A stretch of 58,875 bases of DNA from an uncultured Gammaproteobacteria bacterium (lineage in GTDB: Bacteria > Pseudomonadota > Gammaproteobacteria > Pseudomonadales > Ketobacteraceae): NCBI GenBank assembly GCA_913063125.1, contig CAJXZM010000013.1, forward strand, positions 1 through 58,875. The letters run 5' to 3'. Shown here one piece after another: positions 1-10,000 of this stretch (positions are counted from its first letter, which is position 1; the number at the start of each line of letters is the position of its first letter). The translations under genes were made by a program, and so were the position numbers. Under the pieces are notes generated by a model, which did not search any database, had not been told where the DNA came from, and worked only from the letters and a program-made list of their open reading frames with translations.

Positions 1-182
1 GGTGTAACCCAGTCTGCATGCTTAGAGTAAAGTACTTTACCACTGTCGAGATCCATAACAGCCGCTTTTACAGCGCCCAACTGGATTTTAGCGGTATCAA
101 CATTCGGAAAAGAGGCACTTGCAGTGGAACCTATCCCAATAGTTAGGTACACAAGTAGCGATAGTAAAATTTTGAAGTACAC
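1..182 (-). CDS. PBP7-like D-alanyl-D-alanine endopeptidase, N-terminal fragment
   Basis: The gene runs off the left edge of the window. The visible ~60 residues begin at a GTG at 182, which directly follows an in-frame stop and has a GGGAAG-like ribosome binding site. They show a hydrophobic signal peptide (about residues 3-25). A mature start follows in which KAAVMDLDSGKVLYSKHAD is typical of the strand just before the SxxK active site of low-molecular-weight penicillin-binding proteins of the PBP7/DacA type. These periplasmic serine enzymes trim D-Ala-meso-DAP peptide cross-links in peptidoglycan. The catalytic motifs lie outside the window, so PBP7 (pbpG) against DacA-type carboxypeptidase cannot be settled. 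Confidence 0.65.
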   Translation of the reverse strand, partial: MYFKILLSLLVYLTIGIGSTASASFPNVDTAKIQLGAVKAAVMDLDSGKVLYSKHADWVT

Positions 183-226
183 GAATCACTTCTTCCCAGT
201 TAGTTTGTTAGGTTAACCCCACTTAA

Positions 227-430
227 ACATTTCCCTTCTGCCTTGGGAAGGAATCGTTTCGTGTTTCCCTGTACTTCTTGTGGTTCGCAGCGCAAATGTC
301 ACAGGTTGCTCTACGTTTCTTCAACAAAGCCGGTATTGAGATTGTCGCGATGCTCAATAAAGGTCAAATGAAGAAAAACTTGGCCAGCTCTTTATCGACA
401 GCAGATCAATTCTACGCTTTAGCTCCGTAA
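227..430 (+). other. Short open frame of unknown origin, possible gene relic
   Basis: This is a 67-codon stop-free stretch ending in TAA. It reads like real protein, with an aromatic-rich segment (SLYFLWFAAQ) followed by FNKAGIEIVAMLNKGQ. It has no convincing start codon or ribosome binding site. A second frame over the same DNA gives a CxxC-containing peptide (CTSCGSQRKC). It may be the tail of a decayed gene. I do not recognise the family. The rest of 183-679 holds no other gene I can support and becomes AT-rich from about 520, as expected for the promoter of the next gene. Confidence 0.2.
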
Positions 431-679
431 GTCGAAACCGCTTCGATGCTTTTCACTTCAAATGTGAGGTTTGCGACGAAACCGAAATCACTAGTTCCCC
501 TATAAGTGCCCATTCATTTTGTAATAGAGTGTAATATTTTTTTTATAGCTAATGTTCTAAATTATTTAAGCTTTAAGTGATCTTGAAACACCATTTAGTG
601 CAACCCCTGACTTCGTGACATGCTTATGTAAGTCTACTCAATGGTGAACCTATAAATTAACTATAATGGAGAATATCCT

Positions 680-1027
680 ATGGCTGATGCACCACATGCT
701 ATGTCCAGCACACAAACCGTAAATACTCCTTTAACCATCAACTGCTCTTCTCAAACGTCATATAGTGGCAGTCCAAATCAGACAACTCAGGTCGTCTTTA
801 GCTATCAGGGTAATATCCTTTGGGCAACGATGGTAAACAATACCATGACAACTCAAACCCTGACTGAAGGCTCTTCAGCAGGACCGGTAAAACTAGAAGA
901 AGGTTCCAAAGTTGTGCTACAGAACTTGGGGGGGACGTTTAACATTTTATTCACTGGAATTATTAAAGACAGTGGTTCCGCCAATAACTTCAATGGCACC
1001 AATATCGGTTCTTTCACAATATCTTAA
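680..1027 (+). CDS. Small beta-rich hypothetical protein, 115 aa
   Basis: Unrecognised. The start ATG is preceded by GGAG at 669-672. The product has no signal peptide or membrane segment. It is rich in Ser, Thr, Asn, Gly and alternating hydrophobic residues (for example TQVVFSYQGNILWATMV), which predicts a small all-beta fold, perhaps lectin-like or a particle subunit. One cysteine is present. It is the first gene of a co-directional run leading to two giant proteins, 100 bases ahead of the next gene. Composition and position suggest a small partner of those proteins, but that is inference only. Confidence 0.6.
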   Translation: MADAPHAMSSTQTVNTPLTINCSSQTSYSGSPNQTTQVVFSYQGNILWATMVNNTMTTQTLTEGSSAGPVKLEEGSKVVLQNLGGTFNILFTGIIKDSGSANNFNGTNIGSFTIS

Positions 1028-1127
1028 TAAGGTGTCTGAGCCTTGGCCTAAGTTGTATCCGGTTTTATAAAGACATCGGAAGATTTGGGCTAAAGGCGAG
1101 GAGCATATCTTTGGAAGCTAAGGATTA

Positions 1128-2021
1128 ATGGTGAGTATTCCTTTGAGGTTCTATAGAGAGCTGCCTTTTTTTTGGTTTTTCAGTTTATTGTACTTGCTTA
1201 CTTTGGGTCTATGGACTGAAAGCACTATAGCATCAGAGCTGAAAACATCCACTGCACACACTCAACGCATATCGTCATCCTGCAAAACAGAATCTCCTTT
1301 ACTTCCCGGAATGACGGTGGCCCGACAAATGGGCCCTATTGATTTTATTATTCACCTTTCCAAAGCGACTGCTCAAGTAGAAGTTACTGCAAGGATGGGT
1401 AGTGTACAAGTTTCAGGTTTGATAATGACAGTAGCAAAACCCACAGTCACGCTTAATATTGCTGACGGCAAGCATCGTGTTTCTGGCAGCCTGGGGGCTT
1501 TCTTTTGCGATCCATCAATAAACTCACATATTCTTGCAGACTTTTCCATGAAGACTCTTAATCAGGGTAAAAAGAATGCCGCCAATAATAGCAATAAAAA
1601 AACATTGGAGGTTTATCGTGGAGATCTAATTACTTGGGAGAGTCCCCAGCGAAGAGTTTTAAATAACTACAGTGTTTTTATCCTGCCCGAGCTGGAAGCA
1701 CGAGTTCAACTTATAGACAATTACCTTTCAGGTACTCCCCTTGTGGCGCAGCTCACGTTCTATTACAGCAATCAAGTTATTGCCAGCTATCTATCAATGT
1801 CCACTATTACCGAGATTGATATGCAACAAGCATCTGTCGGTAATGTACGAATAGAGAAAGGCGGAAAAATCAATTTCCGCCCGGCAACATCTCTACAGAC
1901 TGGGCAGTTAAACCTTAACGTCAGTGTGAGCACACTTAATCCAGAAAACACTGTTCAATACAATGGAGCACTTGCCGAATGGACCTGGATAAAGGGCAGA
2001 GGCGACAATTGCAGGGGATAA
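1128..2021 (+). CDS. Exported or membrane-anchored hypothetical protein, 297 aa
   Basis: Unrecognised. The ATG has an AAGGA ribosome binding site. Residues 12-36 form a hydrophobic stretch (FFWFFSLLYLLTLGL) ending near TIASEL, which fits a long signal peptide or an uncleaved anchor. The remaining ~260 residues are mostly predicted beta strand, with a few Cys (including positions near 52 and 127) and a C-terminal Cys. It sits 21 bases ahead of the 1212-aa gene and is the only member of the five-gene run with an export signal, so it may be the cell-envelope component of that set. Confidence 0.6.
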   Translation: MVSIPLRFYRELPFFWFFSLLYLLTLGLWTESTIASELKTSTAHTQRISSSCKTESPLLPGMTVARQMGPIDFIIHLSKATAQVEVTARMGSVQVSGLIMTVAKPTVTLNIADGKHRVSGSLGAFFCDPSINSHILADFSMKTLNQGKKNAANNSNKKTLEVYRGDLITWESPQRRVLNNYSVFILPELEARVQLIDNYLSGTPLVAQLTFYYSNQVIASYLSMSTITEIDMQQASVGNVRIEKGGKINFRPATSLQTGQLNLNVSVSTLNPENTVQYNGALAEWTWIKGRGDNCRG

Positions 2022-2042
2022 CTATCTATTGCAGAGGATATT

Positions 2043-5000
2043 ATGATTGAAAGTAACTCAGACATTCCAGTTTATATTCAAGTTGAGTACAGTGCCGCTT
2101 ATGCACTCCCCGCCGATAGCGGTTATGGGTGGTGTGGTTATATATTGCCTGAAGGCGTGCAAACAACGGCCACGCTGACGCCGTCCGAAGCGTTTAACAA
2201 TCAAAATGGCCACTTCCTATTTGCTCCTGAAGAGCCATTAGCGCTGAAAAGCAACCCTAAGACTTTTCTAAGCAGCTTCTATACATTTATTGATCAAGTA
2301 GGGGGCGGTAACTTTGTTGGCCGAGCACTCCTATGGTTGCCCAAGGCAATCTTACCTGACGTTGATGACTTTGACCGTTACGGAATCCGTTTTGTTGAAG
2401 GCACCATTATCAGTCCGGGATGGACGGTTAAGAACAATCTGAATATTCATTTGGGAAGCCACCTCAGGTTTTATATAAATAACGGCTGCACCGTTAGTTA
2501 TGATGAAGGCTTAAACGCGATACAGTTCAAAACCGGCAGCGTGACAACCAATAAATTGGGGTATCAGGACAGTATTAGTAATGATACCGGTATCGGTATG
2601 CCAGATGGCTCCCGGATGGCCTCGCAGATTTTAACGGGGGATCATGCAGGAAGCCTACAGTTCACTTCAACCTATAAAGCTAAGACCGCACTGAAGTATT
2701 TCTCTACCGGTTTTGGTTATAGCGTCAAGTATCAAGGCGTAAAAGAGCCACTGTTTTATTCGGTTTTCGACGCCAACCAACTAACGGATACACCTATCGA
2801 TTTGGTGACGGTACTGGATTTGCTCGACACGACCAATGATGCTATGACGGATGCCGATCTTGCCAACGGTTTCTTCCGCACAGGTTACGCTTTTGCCCCG
2901 CAGGGGCTTAATATTGCCAGCTGGTTTCGCACCAGCAAAAATCACCCTATCACTCTGCGCCCTCTCGGTGGTAGTGACACTAACGGCCAACCGAAAGCTT
3001 TTTCCGGTGGCCTGATATTTTATGAAACCCCCGAACTACAACATGGTGCACCGATTTATGGCATGACCCTCGTTGGCGACTATGCCTTAACCGTACCAGG
3101 CTACAAGCAAAACCCAGACGAAATGCAAATGTTGTGCGGTCTGTTTGGCATGGAATGGCTCAGTTTTATGCCCTATGATTCCAGTCAATCCGATGACAAC
3201 AATGACCGCTTGCGGTTTCTACCCTGTCAGGGAGGTTATGCACCAGTATTCCCTTTTACCACTGCAAACTTAGTTAACCCTGGCAGTGGTGAAGTAGTGC
3301 CGCGACTGGACCTGGAATATCGTATTTCCTGGGCCAACCTGGTCGCCGGTGCTTCACAGACTGCTTACAGTGCTCAACCGGAAGGAAGCGCGCTTTACGG
3401 TAACCCCTCGGGAGATGATGTCACGTTGCTATCCTCGAAACCACCGGCAACCAAGCTGCCAACGACAGCCGGTTTCGCCTTTCCTATAGTACCCTACGCC
3501 GGTACGATAACAGCACCAACGGGACTCGATCTGAACAGTTTCGAAAGTGAAATTCTTTCAGCAACCCGCAAAACACAAATCAGCGCGGCCACCATCGATG
3601 TGCGTCAAAAAGCGCGTGCAGATAATCAGATCAAATTAAAACAGCGAGCACAAGCCACTACACCCGAACCACCGCAGAGAATCACCACACCGCAGGGCTT
3701 ACTGGTTGACCTGGCCAATGACGGCGTGACTTACGAAAAAGTATTACTGGCAAGATCACAAGAAAGTGACAGTAGCTTTCTCGATTTTGCTCTGAAAAAC
3801 CCGACAACCGATATGTTAGAAGCCTTGCAGACTAACCAGTTATTTTTGGTTGGGGTCAACCCCGCTCCCTTTTCTAGTGACGGCGCCAGTTTTCTCAATA
3901 AAATTGTTATCAATGACTGGAATTTTGTCGCCGATGTTGGCGAAGGGGCACAGGCAACCAGCTACCACAATGTCATGTTGATAAAATTTTGCACCGGTAG
4001 CCTGAAGGAACGGGTTACGAATCCAAACCGCTGGACGATGCCTGAAAGTTTCTCCCTAATCAATGGAGCTACTAGCAGCATGAGCGGTCTGGCTTATACC
4101 GGTCTTTCACAGTGGTTACAAAACTATATTGCAGAGGCTGAAGGCAAGGCGGAAGTCGAGGGGCCGAATGGTCTTTACAGTAACTTCGTCAAACTGGTTC
4201 AAGACCCCAATTGGAACGGTATTATCGTTCTTAACGCCAATTTGCCTCTAGACTCTCTGCCTTCACAGATTGCGGGGATTGCTGCGGGTATCGACTACAG
4301 TCGCTTCCAGGCACATCATTTCGGTGCTTCGGTTTCGCGGGTGAAATATGAGAGTGGCAGCCTTGACGTACAGGGAATCTCCAGCCTATTTGGCCTGATT
4401 GATTATCAAAACCCGGCCTACGAAGCGGCGGTTGCTGGTGGTGCATCGCAGGGCACCTCAATCCAGCTGCCGACTAAGAATGGCTACGCCTTTTCCGTAT
4501 TACAGTTACAAGTGCTGTTCGTGCAGTCACGCATGGCGACGTTTAACAGTTATATCCAACTCAGTATGGATACATTGTTTGGTTCGGATATTACCAATAC
4601 CCAGTTTTCTGATCAGGCCAGCCCAATTAACGCCATGGTACTTAAGGGCACAGCCCTGCAACAGAATGGCACCACTACTTATGTATACGAGCAAACTGGC
4701 GGTTATCTATTCGGGCTCGACAGCAACGTACTCCCCATGATCTCGGTTAACCGGGTGCAATTTAATACCCTCGGTGCTTCTGATAGCGGGGTGACGCTGA
4801 ACAGCCGCTTTTTGATGTGGGGGCGCTTGAACTTCGCTCTGCTTGAAACCAACGCGGTCACCCCTACTCCCTTTGACTTGCTGTCTTTTGGCAGCGATAA
4901 GGGTGAGGCTCTTGGCAATCAGGGCTTGGCATACGCCAACCTTGATATTGATATGAGCTTTCCAGCAGCGACACCTAACGCTACCAACTTTGCCTTTGAT

Positions 5001-5681
5001 ACCGGTCACCTAAGCTTTGACCTGGCGGGAAGTACAGTGCGAGGCCAAAGCCTGTTCAAAGGCTTTGCACTACAGATCAAAAAGTTTATCGCTGCCACTA
5101 AGAGCCAGCAGCCCAAAGACTACAACTTCTTAACGGTGCAACCACAGGGGCTATCACTGCAACCACTGACCGGGGACTGGTATGGTATTAGCTTCAAGGT
5201 CACTATGGGCACGCCAGGGGCTTTGGTCTCAGGGACGGGCTTTGAATCTGATCTGTTGCTGGCTTGGTCACCCTCAAGCACGACCAAGGAGAAGAATGCG
5301 GCGCTTTTCGTTGGTCTCAGTTTGCCCGGTGCCGCACCCGGTGCCAGCGCTTTCTCCTTGCAAGGAGTCTTTAAGGTTTCCACTGGGCCGATCAAACTGC
5401 TTTATCAAGATGTACCCAATGATGCCAGCGGTAGTAAGTTCTTTAATCTGCAGTTAACCAATATCGGCATCAAGATTCTCGGCATCGCGAAGCTGCCGCC
5501 CGGAGCGACGATTCAGTTTTTCCTGTTTGGCGACCCCAGTAATACCGGCAGTCTCGGTTGGTATGCTGCTTATGTACAGGATCAGTCCTCGAAAAAAAGC
5601 ACACCAATGTTAACCCAAATGACAGAGGGCAGCGTTTCGCCCTCTGTCGATAAGGTCACGACCAAACAGAGGGAAGCTTAA
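2043..5681 (+). CDS. Large beta-rich hypothetical protein, 1212 aa
   Basis: I cannot assign a family. The ATG follows an AGAGGA ribosome binding site and no signal peptide is seen. The protein is long, Ser/Thr/Gly/Asn-rich and predicted to be mainly beta, with repeated short amphipathic strands (for example SLQFTSTYKAKTALKYF, FALQIKKFIAATK). A Lys/Gln/Arg-rich stretch near residues 515-550 may be a helical linker between an N-terminal and a C-terminal half. The gene is followed after 2 bases by the phosphodiesterase-fold gene, so the two are probably translated together. Absence of a signal, large size and neighbours suggest a structural or cargo protein of an unknown complex. Confidence 0.6.
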   Translation: MIESNSDIPVYIQVEYSAAYALPADSGYGWCGYILPEGVQTTATLTPSEAFNNQNGHFLFAPEEPLALKSNPKTFLSSFYTFIDQVGGGNFVGRALLWLPKAILPDVDDFDRYGIRFVEGTIISPGWTVKNNLNIHLGSHLRFYINNGCTVSYDEGLNAIQFKTGSVTTNKLGYQDSISNDTGIGMPDGSRMASQILTGDHAGSLQFTSTYKAKTALKYFSTGFGYSVKYQGVKEPLFYSVFDANQLTDTPIDLVTVLDLLDTTNDAMTDADLANGFFRTGYAFAPQGLNIASWFRTSKNHPITLRPLGGSDTNGQPKAFSGGLIFYETPELQHGAPIYGMTLVGDYALTVPGYKQNPDEMQMLCGLFGMEWLSFMPYDSSQSDDNNDRLRFLPCQGGYAPVFPFTTANLVNPGSGEVVPRLDLEYRISWANLVAGASQTAYSAQPEGSALYGNPSGDDVTLLSSKPPATKLPTTAGFAFPIVPYAGTITAPTGLDLNSFESEILSATRKTQISAATIDVRQKARADNQIKLKQRAQATTPEPPQRITTPQGLLVDLANDGVTYEKVLLARSQESDSSFLDFALKNPTTDMLEALQTNQLFLVGVNPAPFSSDGASFLNKIVINDWNFVADVGEGAQATSYHNVMLIKFCTGSLKERVTNPNRWTMPESFSLINGATSSMSGLAYTGLSQWLQNYIAEAEGKAEVEGPNGLYSNFVKLVQDPNWNGIIVLNANLPLDSLPSQIAGIAAGIDYSRFQAHHFGASVSRVKYESGSLDVQGISSLFGLIDYQNPAYEAAVAGGASQGTSIQLPTKNGYAFSVLQLQVLFVQSRMATFNSYIQLSMDTLFGSDITNTQFSDQASPINAMVLKGTALQQNGTTTYVYEQTGGYLFGLDSNVLPMISVNRVQFNTLGASDSGVTLNSRFLMWGRLNFALLETNAVTPTPFDLLSFGSDKGEALGNQGLAYANLDIDMSFPAATPNATNFAFDTGHLSFDLAGSTVRGQSLFKGFALQIKKFIAATKSQQPKDYNFLTVQPQGLSLQPLTGDWYGISFKVTMGTPGALVSGTGFESDLLLAWSPSSTTKEKNAALFVGLSLPGAAPGASAFSLQGVFKVSTGPIKLLYQDVPNDASGSKFFNLQLTNIGIKILGIAKLPPGATIQFFLFGDPSNTGSLGWYAAYVQDQSSKKSTPMLTQMTEGSVSPSVDKVTTKQREA

Positions 5682-5683
5682 TC

Positions 5684-7018
5684 ATGGCGCGAATACTGTA
5701 TTGGAATATTCAGCAATTTGGAGTTAACAAAATTCGGATGCTTGGTCTCAAACGCAACCATGCTGGAGTCCTACAGCCTGATTATGAGGCACAAGATCGG
5801 AGACAGCTCATACTGCGCCATATTACCAGTTTCAACCCGGACATTTTTGTTGTCATCGAGGTGGCAACGGGGGCCAATGCCGGAAGCTCTTTGCTGACCC
5901 AGACTGGCGGCTGGGATGGCTGTAATTTATTGAGGCAACAATTGGCTGGATTGCCGGGTGCTCCACAATGGAATCTGGTTCCCCCCCTTGTGGTGGGAAT
6001 GGGGGGTCGAGCTGAAGCTGTCGCTATCTATTACAAGCGCACAACCAATGCTGGTAACAGTCTTTATTTTACTGGTCCTAATCAATGGTCAAATCTTGGT
6101 AATGGCCAAACGTTCAATCCTGGTGTTATGCCTGCACCACTGCGAGCGGCCTATCCTGCGCCCTTTAATGCTGCCTGCTACCCCAATGGTAGCCGGGCAA
6201 TTCCAGCCGGAACACTTCACAATACAGGCATACAAGAAAACCAATGCGCTGCCCGTGTAAATTTTGTTGATGGAGGGGGCGCTGCAATTAATTACAATGG
6301 ATTGCGCTCACCCTATATGGCAACTTTTAGTGAAATTAATGGTGGCGGAGTCATCGTTCAGGATATAAGTCTATTTGCCGTTCACTCCCCGCCAAACCAC
6401 ACGGCACAAAACTATTTGAATGGTTTAGCCAACGTCGGAGACATCAGCGCCGCTCTAGGGGCAAATGAGGCGCGAGTGATTGTTGGAGACTTCAACCTGA
6501 ATCTGCTTAACAACGGCAATAACGCTAATAACTACTATAACAACCTTACGGCACTTGGCTACGCTAAACAGTTAGATCCAGCCGGGGGGCCACCAGTACC
6601 TTTGGATGGCTATCAAGGTTATTTCACAACACATATAAAAAATGCCGCTAACTCCTCATTTTGGTCAACCAATGCCGGGAATATTTTTTATCCAGGGTAT
6701 AACTATCTTGGTTCATCGATGGTGAATAATTTTTATTCCATTGACAATATTCTTGTTAGAGGAGGAGCCCCTAACAATTTTACCGTTTCAAACTCCGTAA
6801 CAGGTACACCACTAAATATTGTACCCGGCCCTGTTCCGGGTGCCCCGCCTCTCGGTAATGTCGCTTTTCCCTCCTCTTTTCAAAACCCCCCAGGGGGATG
6901 GCCTGCTAATCCTGCACCACAGTTTCAATTAGGGGATAACCAAAGATATAGAGACTGGCGCAACTACGGCCATATCCGTTCGACCAGTGATCATCTGGCT
7001 CTCTACGTCGAAGTCTGA
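5684..7018 (+). CDS. Endonuclease/exonuclease/phosphatase (EEP) family protein, 444 aa
   Basis: The active-site set of the DNase I / exonuclease III / sphingomyelinase fold is visible: N8 in ILYWNIQQFG, E59 in DIFVVIEVAT, the AEAVAIYYK strand, H234 in FAVHSPPN, D269 and N271 in VGDFNLN, and the C-terminal D436-H437 in STSDHLALYV. Members cleave phosphodiester bonds in DNA, RNA or phospholipid head groups using a divalent metal, and motif content does not decide the substrate. There is no signal peptide. The length exceeds the usual 250-300 residues because of insertions rich in Asn, Gly and Pro (about 120-200, 285-420). It is sandwiched by gaps of 2 and 17 bases between two giant proteins of unknown role, suggesting it is their enzymatic effector. 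Confidence 0.8.
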   Translation: MARILYWNIQQFGVNKIRMLGLKRNHAGVLQPDYEAQDRRQLILRHITSFNPDIFVVIEVATGANAGSSLLTQTGGWDGCNLLRQQLAGLPGAPQWNLVPPLVVGMGGRAEAVAIYYKRTTNAGNSLYFTGPNQWSNLGNGQTFNPGVMPAPLRAAYPAPFNAACYPNGSRAIPAGTLHNTGIQENQCAARVNFVDGGGAAINYNGLRSPYMATFSEINGGGVIVQDISLFAVHSPPNHTAQNYLNGLANVGDISAALGANEARVIVGDFNLNLLNNGNNANNYYNNLTALGYAKQLDPAGGPPVPLDGYQGYFTTHIKNAANSSFWSTNAGNIFYPGYNYLGSSMVNNFYSIDNILVRGGAPNNFTVSNSVTGTPLNIVPGPVPGAPPLGNVAFPSSFQNPPGGWPANPAPQFQLGDNQRYRDWRNYGHIRSTSDHLALYVEV

Positions 7019-7035
7019 ATTAAAGGAATCAAGCC

Positions 7036-10000
7036 ATGGCTAATAATGCACTCACCAATCTCGCAACAAAAATCACGGCTGATGCCGCTGCCGGGCCGGT
7101 TACACTGACTCAAGCTTATTTGGTGGCAGGGCTAAATGACAGCTCGATAACAGTACCTGAACAACTCGATGCGAATCTTAAAGCCGCCTTTCAGTCGAAT
7201 GAGAACGGGCTGACACTGACTATCCAGGCCGACAAAGTCAGCGAGCCAGCCAACAATAGCTTCAATGTCACAGAGGTGTCAGCCAAATTTATCGACAAGC
7301 AGATTGATAAGGGGCTAACGCTAACTTTTTCTATTAGCGGTGATAGTGATACCCAAACTCTTGGGGTAAAAATTGTCACCAAACCAGCCTCCTGGTCCTG
7401 GTCGGATCTATCGTCAATTGCCACCGGTTTTCCCTTTGACCTAACCAGTATCAGCGGTGCAATATTTACATTTACCGCTGCCAGTGGACCGATACAAACT
7501 TTTGCTGCACAGTTGACACCACCGGATCAATTCAAGCCAATGGTGGCCATTCTAGAGGGGTTGAACTTCCCAGCCGCAGCCTTGCCCTTTAACGGCACAA
7601 TGAACTTTTCCAAGGTTGATGGCGACCAAGTATTGCTGCCAACGACCAAAATCGAAGCACCCTTTTCGGGCTCTTCCGGTAGTTATAAACTACTGTTTCT
7701 AACGGTTGATGTACCGGTCTTTGGCCTGGAGATCAGCCCGCCGGAATTGCAGAGTGATGGCAATACCGAAGATGATTTTTACGATCAATATATCTCCCTA
7801 TACTTCGGGATAAATTTACACGTTGAGGACGATGGCGGGAAAAAAGTGATCTATCAAATGCGCACTTATGCCGCTTTTAGTCCGGGTAAACAAGAGCCGC
7901 TGACTGCGGATAACTACCCTTTCAATTTTACCCTTGGCCCTGCAAGTAATAGCGATGCCTTATTGACGCCAGCAACGGTTATTTCCGTACTGACTAACAA
8001 TCAAGGCAGTTTCTTCGAAGGCACCCCGCCGCAATTACAACAGTTTTTGACCGGTGTCGGTCTGCGCAGTTTCTCGCTCTATGGTGTCTACAACAAAACC
8101 CCTCAACTGCAAAACACCTCTGTTACTATCGGCGCTGATCCCAAAGTGATTAACACTGACCACCCCTGGACGCCCTTTGAGGACCCCACCAACGGTATCA
8201 ACTTTGGTATTACCGATTTTAATTTGGATTGGTCAATTATTAATGACTTGAGTGAGGCAGACAGCAAAAGCCAATCCAGTTATTTGTTCCAGACAAGTTT
8301 TATACTACTACCGGATGTGTTCGAGGCGCTTCCACCTAACCAAAACGGTTTGTTCGAAATACAATTCAGTTCAAATATGATACTCAATGCCAGTTTCGAT
8401 GGTACCGCCAGCCTCAATACACTTATCGATAAACTATCGGCGGGGCTAATTGCCATCCCCGAAAGCTTCGTTAGTGTCTCTGTTTCCAACGTCAAGCTGG
8501 ATGTCGATGTCAGCGCCAAAAGTTACCAGTTCAGCACCGACTTCGACATTGATGTAAACCTGTTTACCATTGGTGACAACCCAGCACTGGCGATCAGCGA
8601 TGGTCAGTTGGCCTTCGGTGCAGTTACACCGACAAACAGCAGTTCTAGCTCTTCGAACAGTTCTGCGGGCAAATCGCTGGTCACTACCGCAGAGGACAAA
8701 CCACAAACTACCTATACTGCTCGCATCAGTGGATTTGTTGGTGTCGGCCCCCTGTTTGCTAATGCCAGCCTTGATTACGAAGGCACAGGTAATGATAAAA
8801 CCTGGAATGTAGCGGCACATTTAGCACAGCCAATTGATGTCGAAACCGTGGTTAAACAATTCCTTAGTTTCGGGGGTAGTTTTCAGTTCCCGGATTTTTT
8901 GCCCGGCGACCTAACCATCAACACCCTTGGTATTGATGCCACTATTCAGTCCGGTGGTAGCGCCCAAAAGAGTTATACCCTGACAGGGGGGGTCAAGTGG
9001 GAATTTGATCTGGGTGAAGCCTTCTCGGTAGACACGCAGGCGATGTTAACCCTTAACTACGACAGTGCCAAAACAGCGGCACAACAATATAGCGGCGAAG
9101 CCTCAACCATTTGGGACTTCAGTTTTCTCAACGACAATGTTCTGCTGGCCTACAGTCTCAAACCAGATAACGACGGCAGCAACGCCGTGATGACAATGAC
9201 TTGGGAAGGTTTAATATCAACCTATAGCTTCGACAAAAAACAACTCGCCTTCACCCTGAAAAACTGGAGCCTCGGTAAACTTATTCAGAAATTGGTACAG
9301 AGTTTGGGCGACCCCTATTTCACACTGGAATCCCCCTGGGACATACTTAATCAGATTTCACTGGACGGTTTGTCACTGATCATTAACCTGGAGGACAGTA
9401 GCGGTAAGAGCAATCCCAGTATTTCGGCCAAATATAGCCTGTCGAGCCCGATAGATCTCGGTTTTATCAAGATCAACGGCATCGTTTTCTCACGCAAGGA
9501 GGTTGATGGTAGTCAGAAAATCAATTTGGCTATTGACGGCTCTTCTGTACTGCAAAGTATTTCCTCCGGCGCAGACAAGCAAAGCTGGGACAATTTGCTC
9601 TCTCCAGACAAGGGCCAACCGGTAGACAAAATGCCCTCCGTACCAGGGCACGGTAATCAGTATTTCAACCTGCCATTACTGGCTTTGGGCCAACGCATTG
9701 GCATCACGGGTTATCAGGGCTTCAATAACACCAAAGACGTTATCGAAGCCCTGGCAAAACTGCCTTCAACCACTGGTGACAGCAACCCCGTCAACCCCGA
9801 TGCCAGCGATGCCGCTAAAGGCACGCCCTACTATGACCGCAATGCCGGTTGGCTGATTGCTGGTCACCTCCAATTACTTAAAGCGGGTGACGACTGGACT
9901 GTTGATGCCATGCTGGTATTCAATGATCCCAACCTCTACGGTCTGAGATTGGAGTTGGCAGGAGGGAAGGCCAAGGCACTGGCGGGTCTGGTACTTGATA

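Noticed and set aside
4399..4740. 113-codon open frame on the plus strand
   Set aside because: It lies wholly inside the 1212-aa gene in another frame and its Arg/Pro/Ser-rich translation looks like an out-of-frame shadow.
8446..8820. 124-codon minus-strand frame antisense to the giant gene
   Set aside because: No ribosome binding site and no protein-like features. Long antisense frames are expected opposite a 10.6-kb coding sequence.
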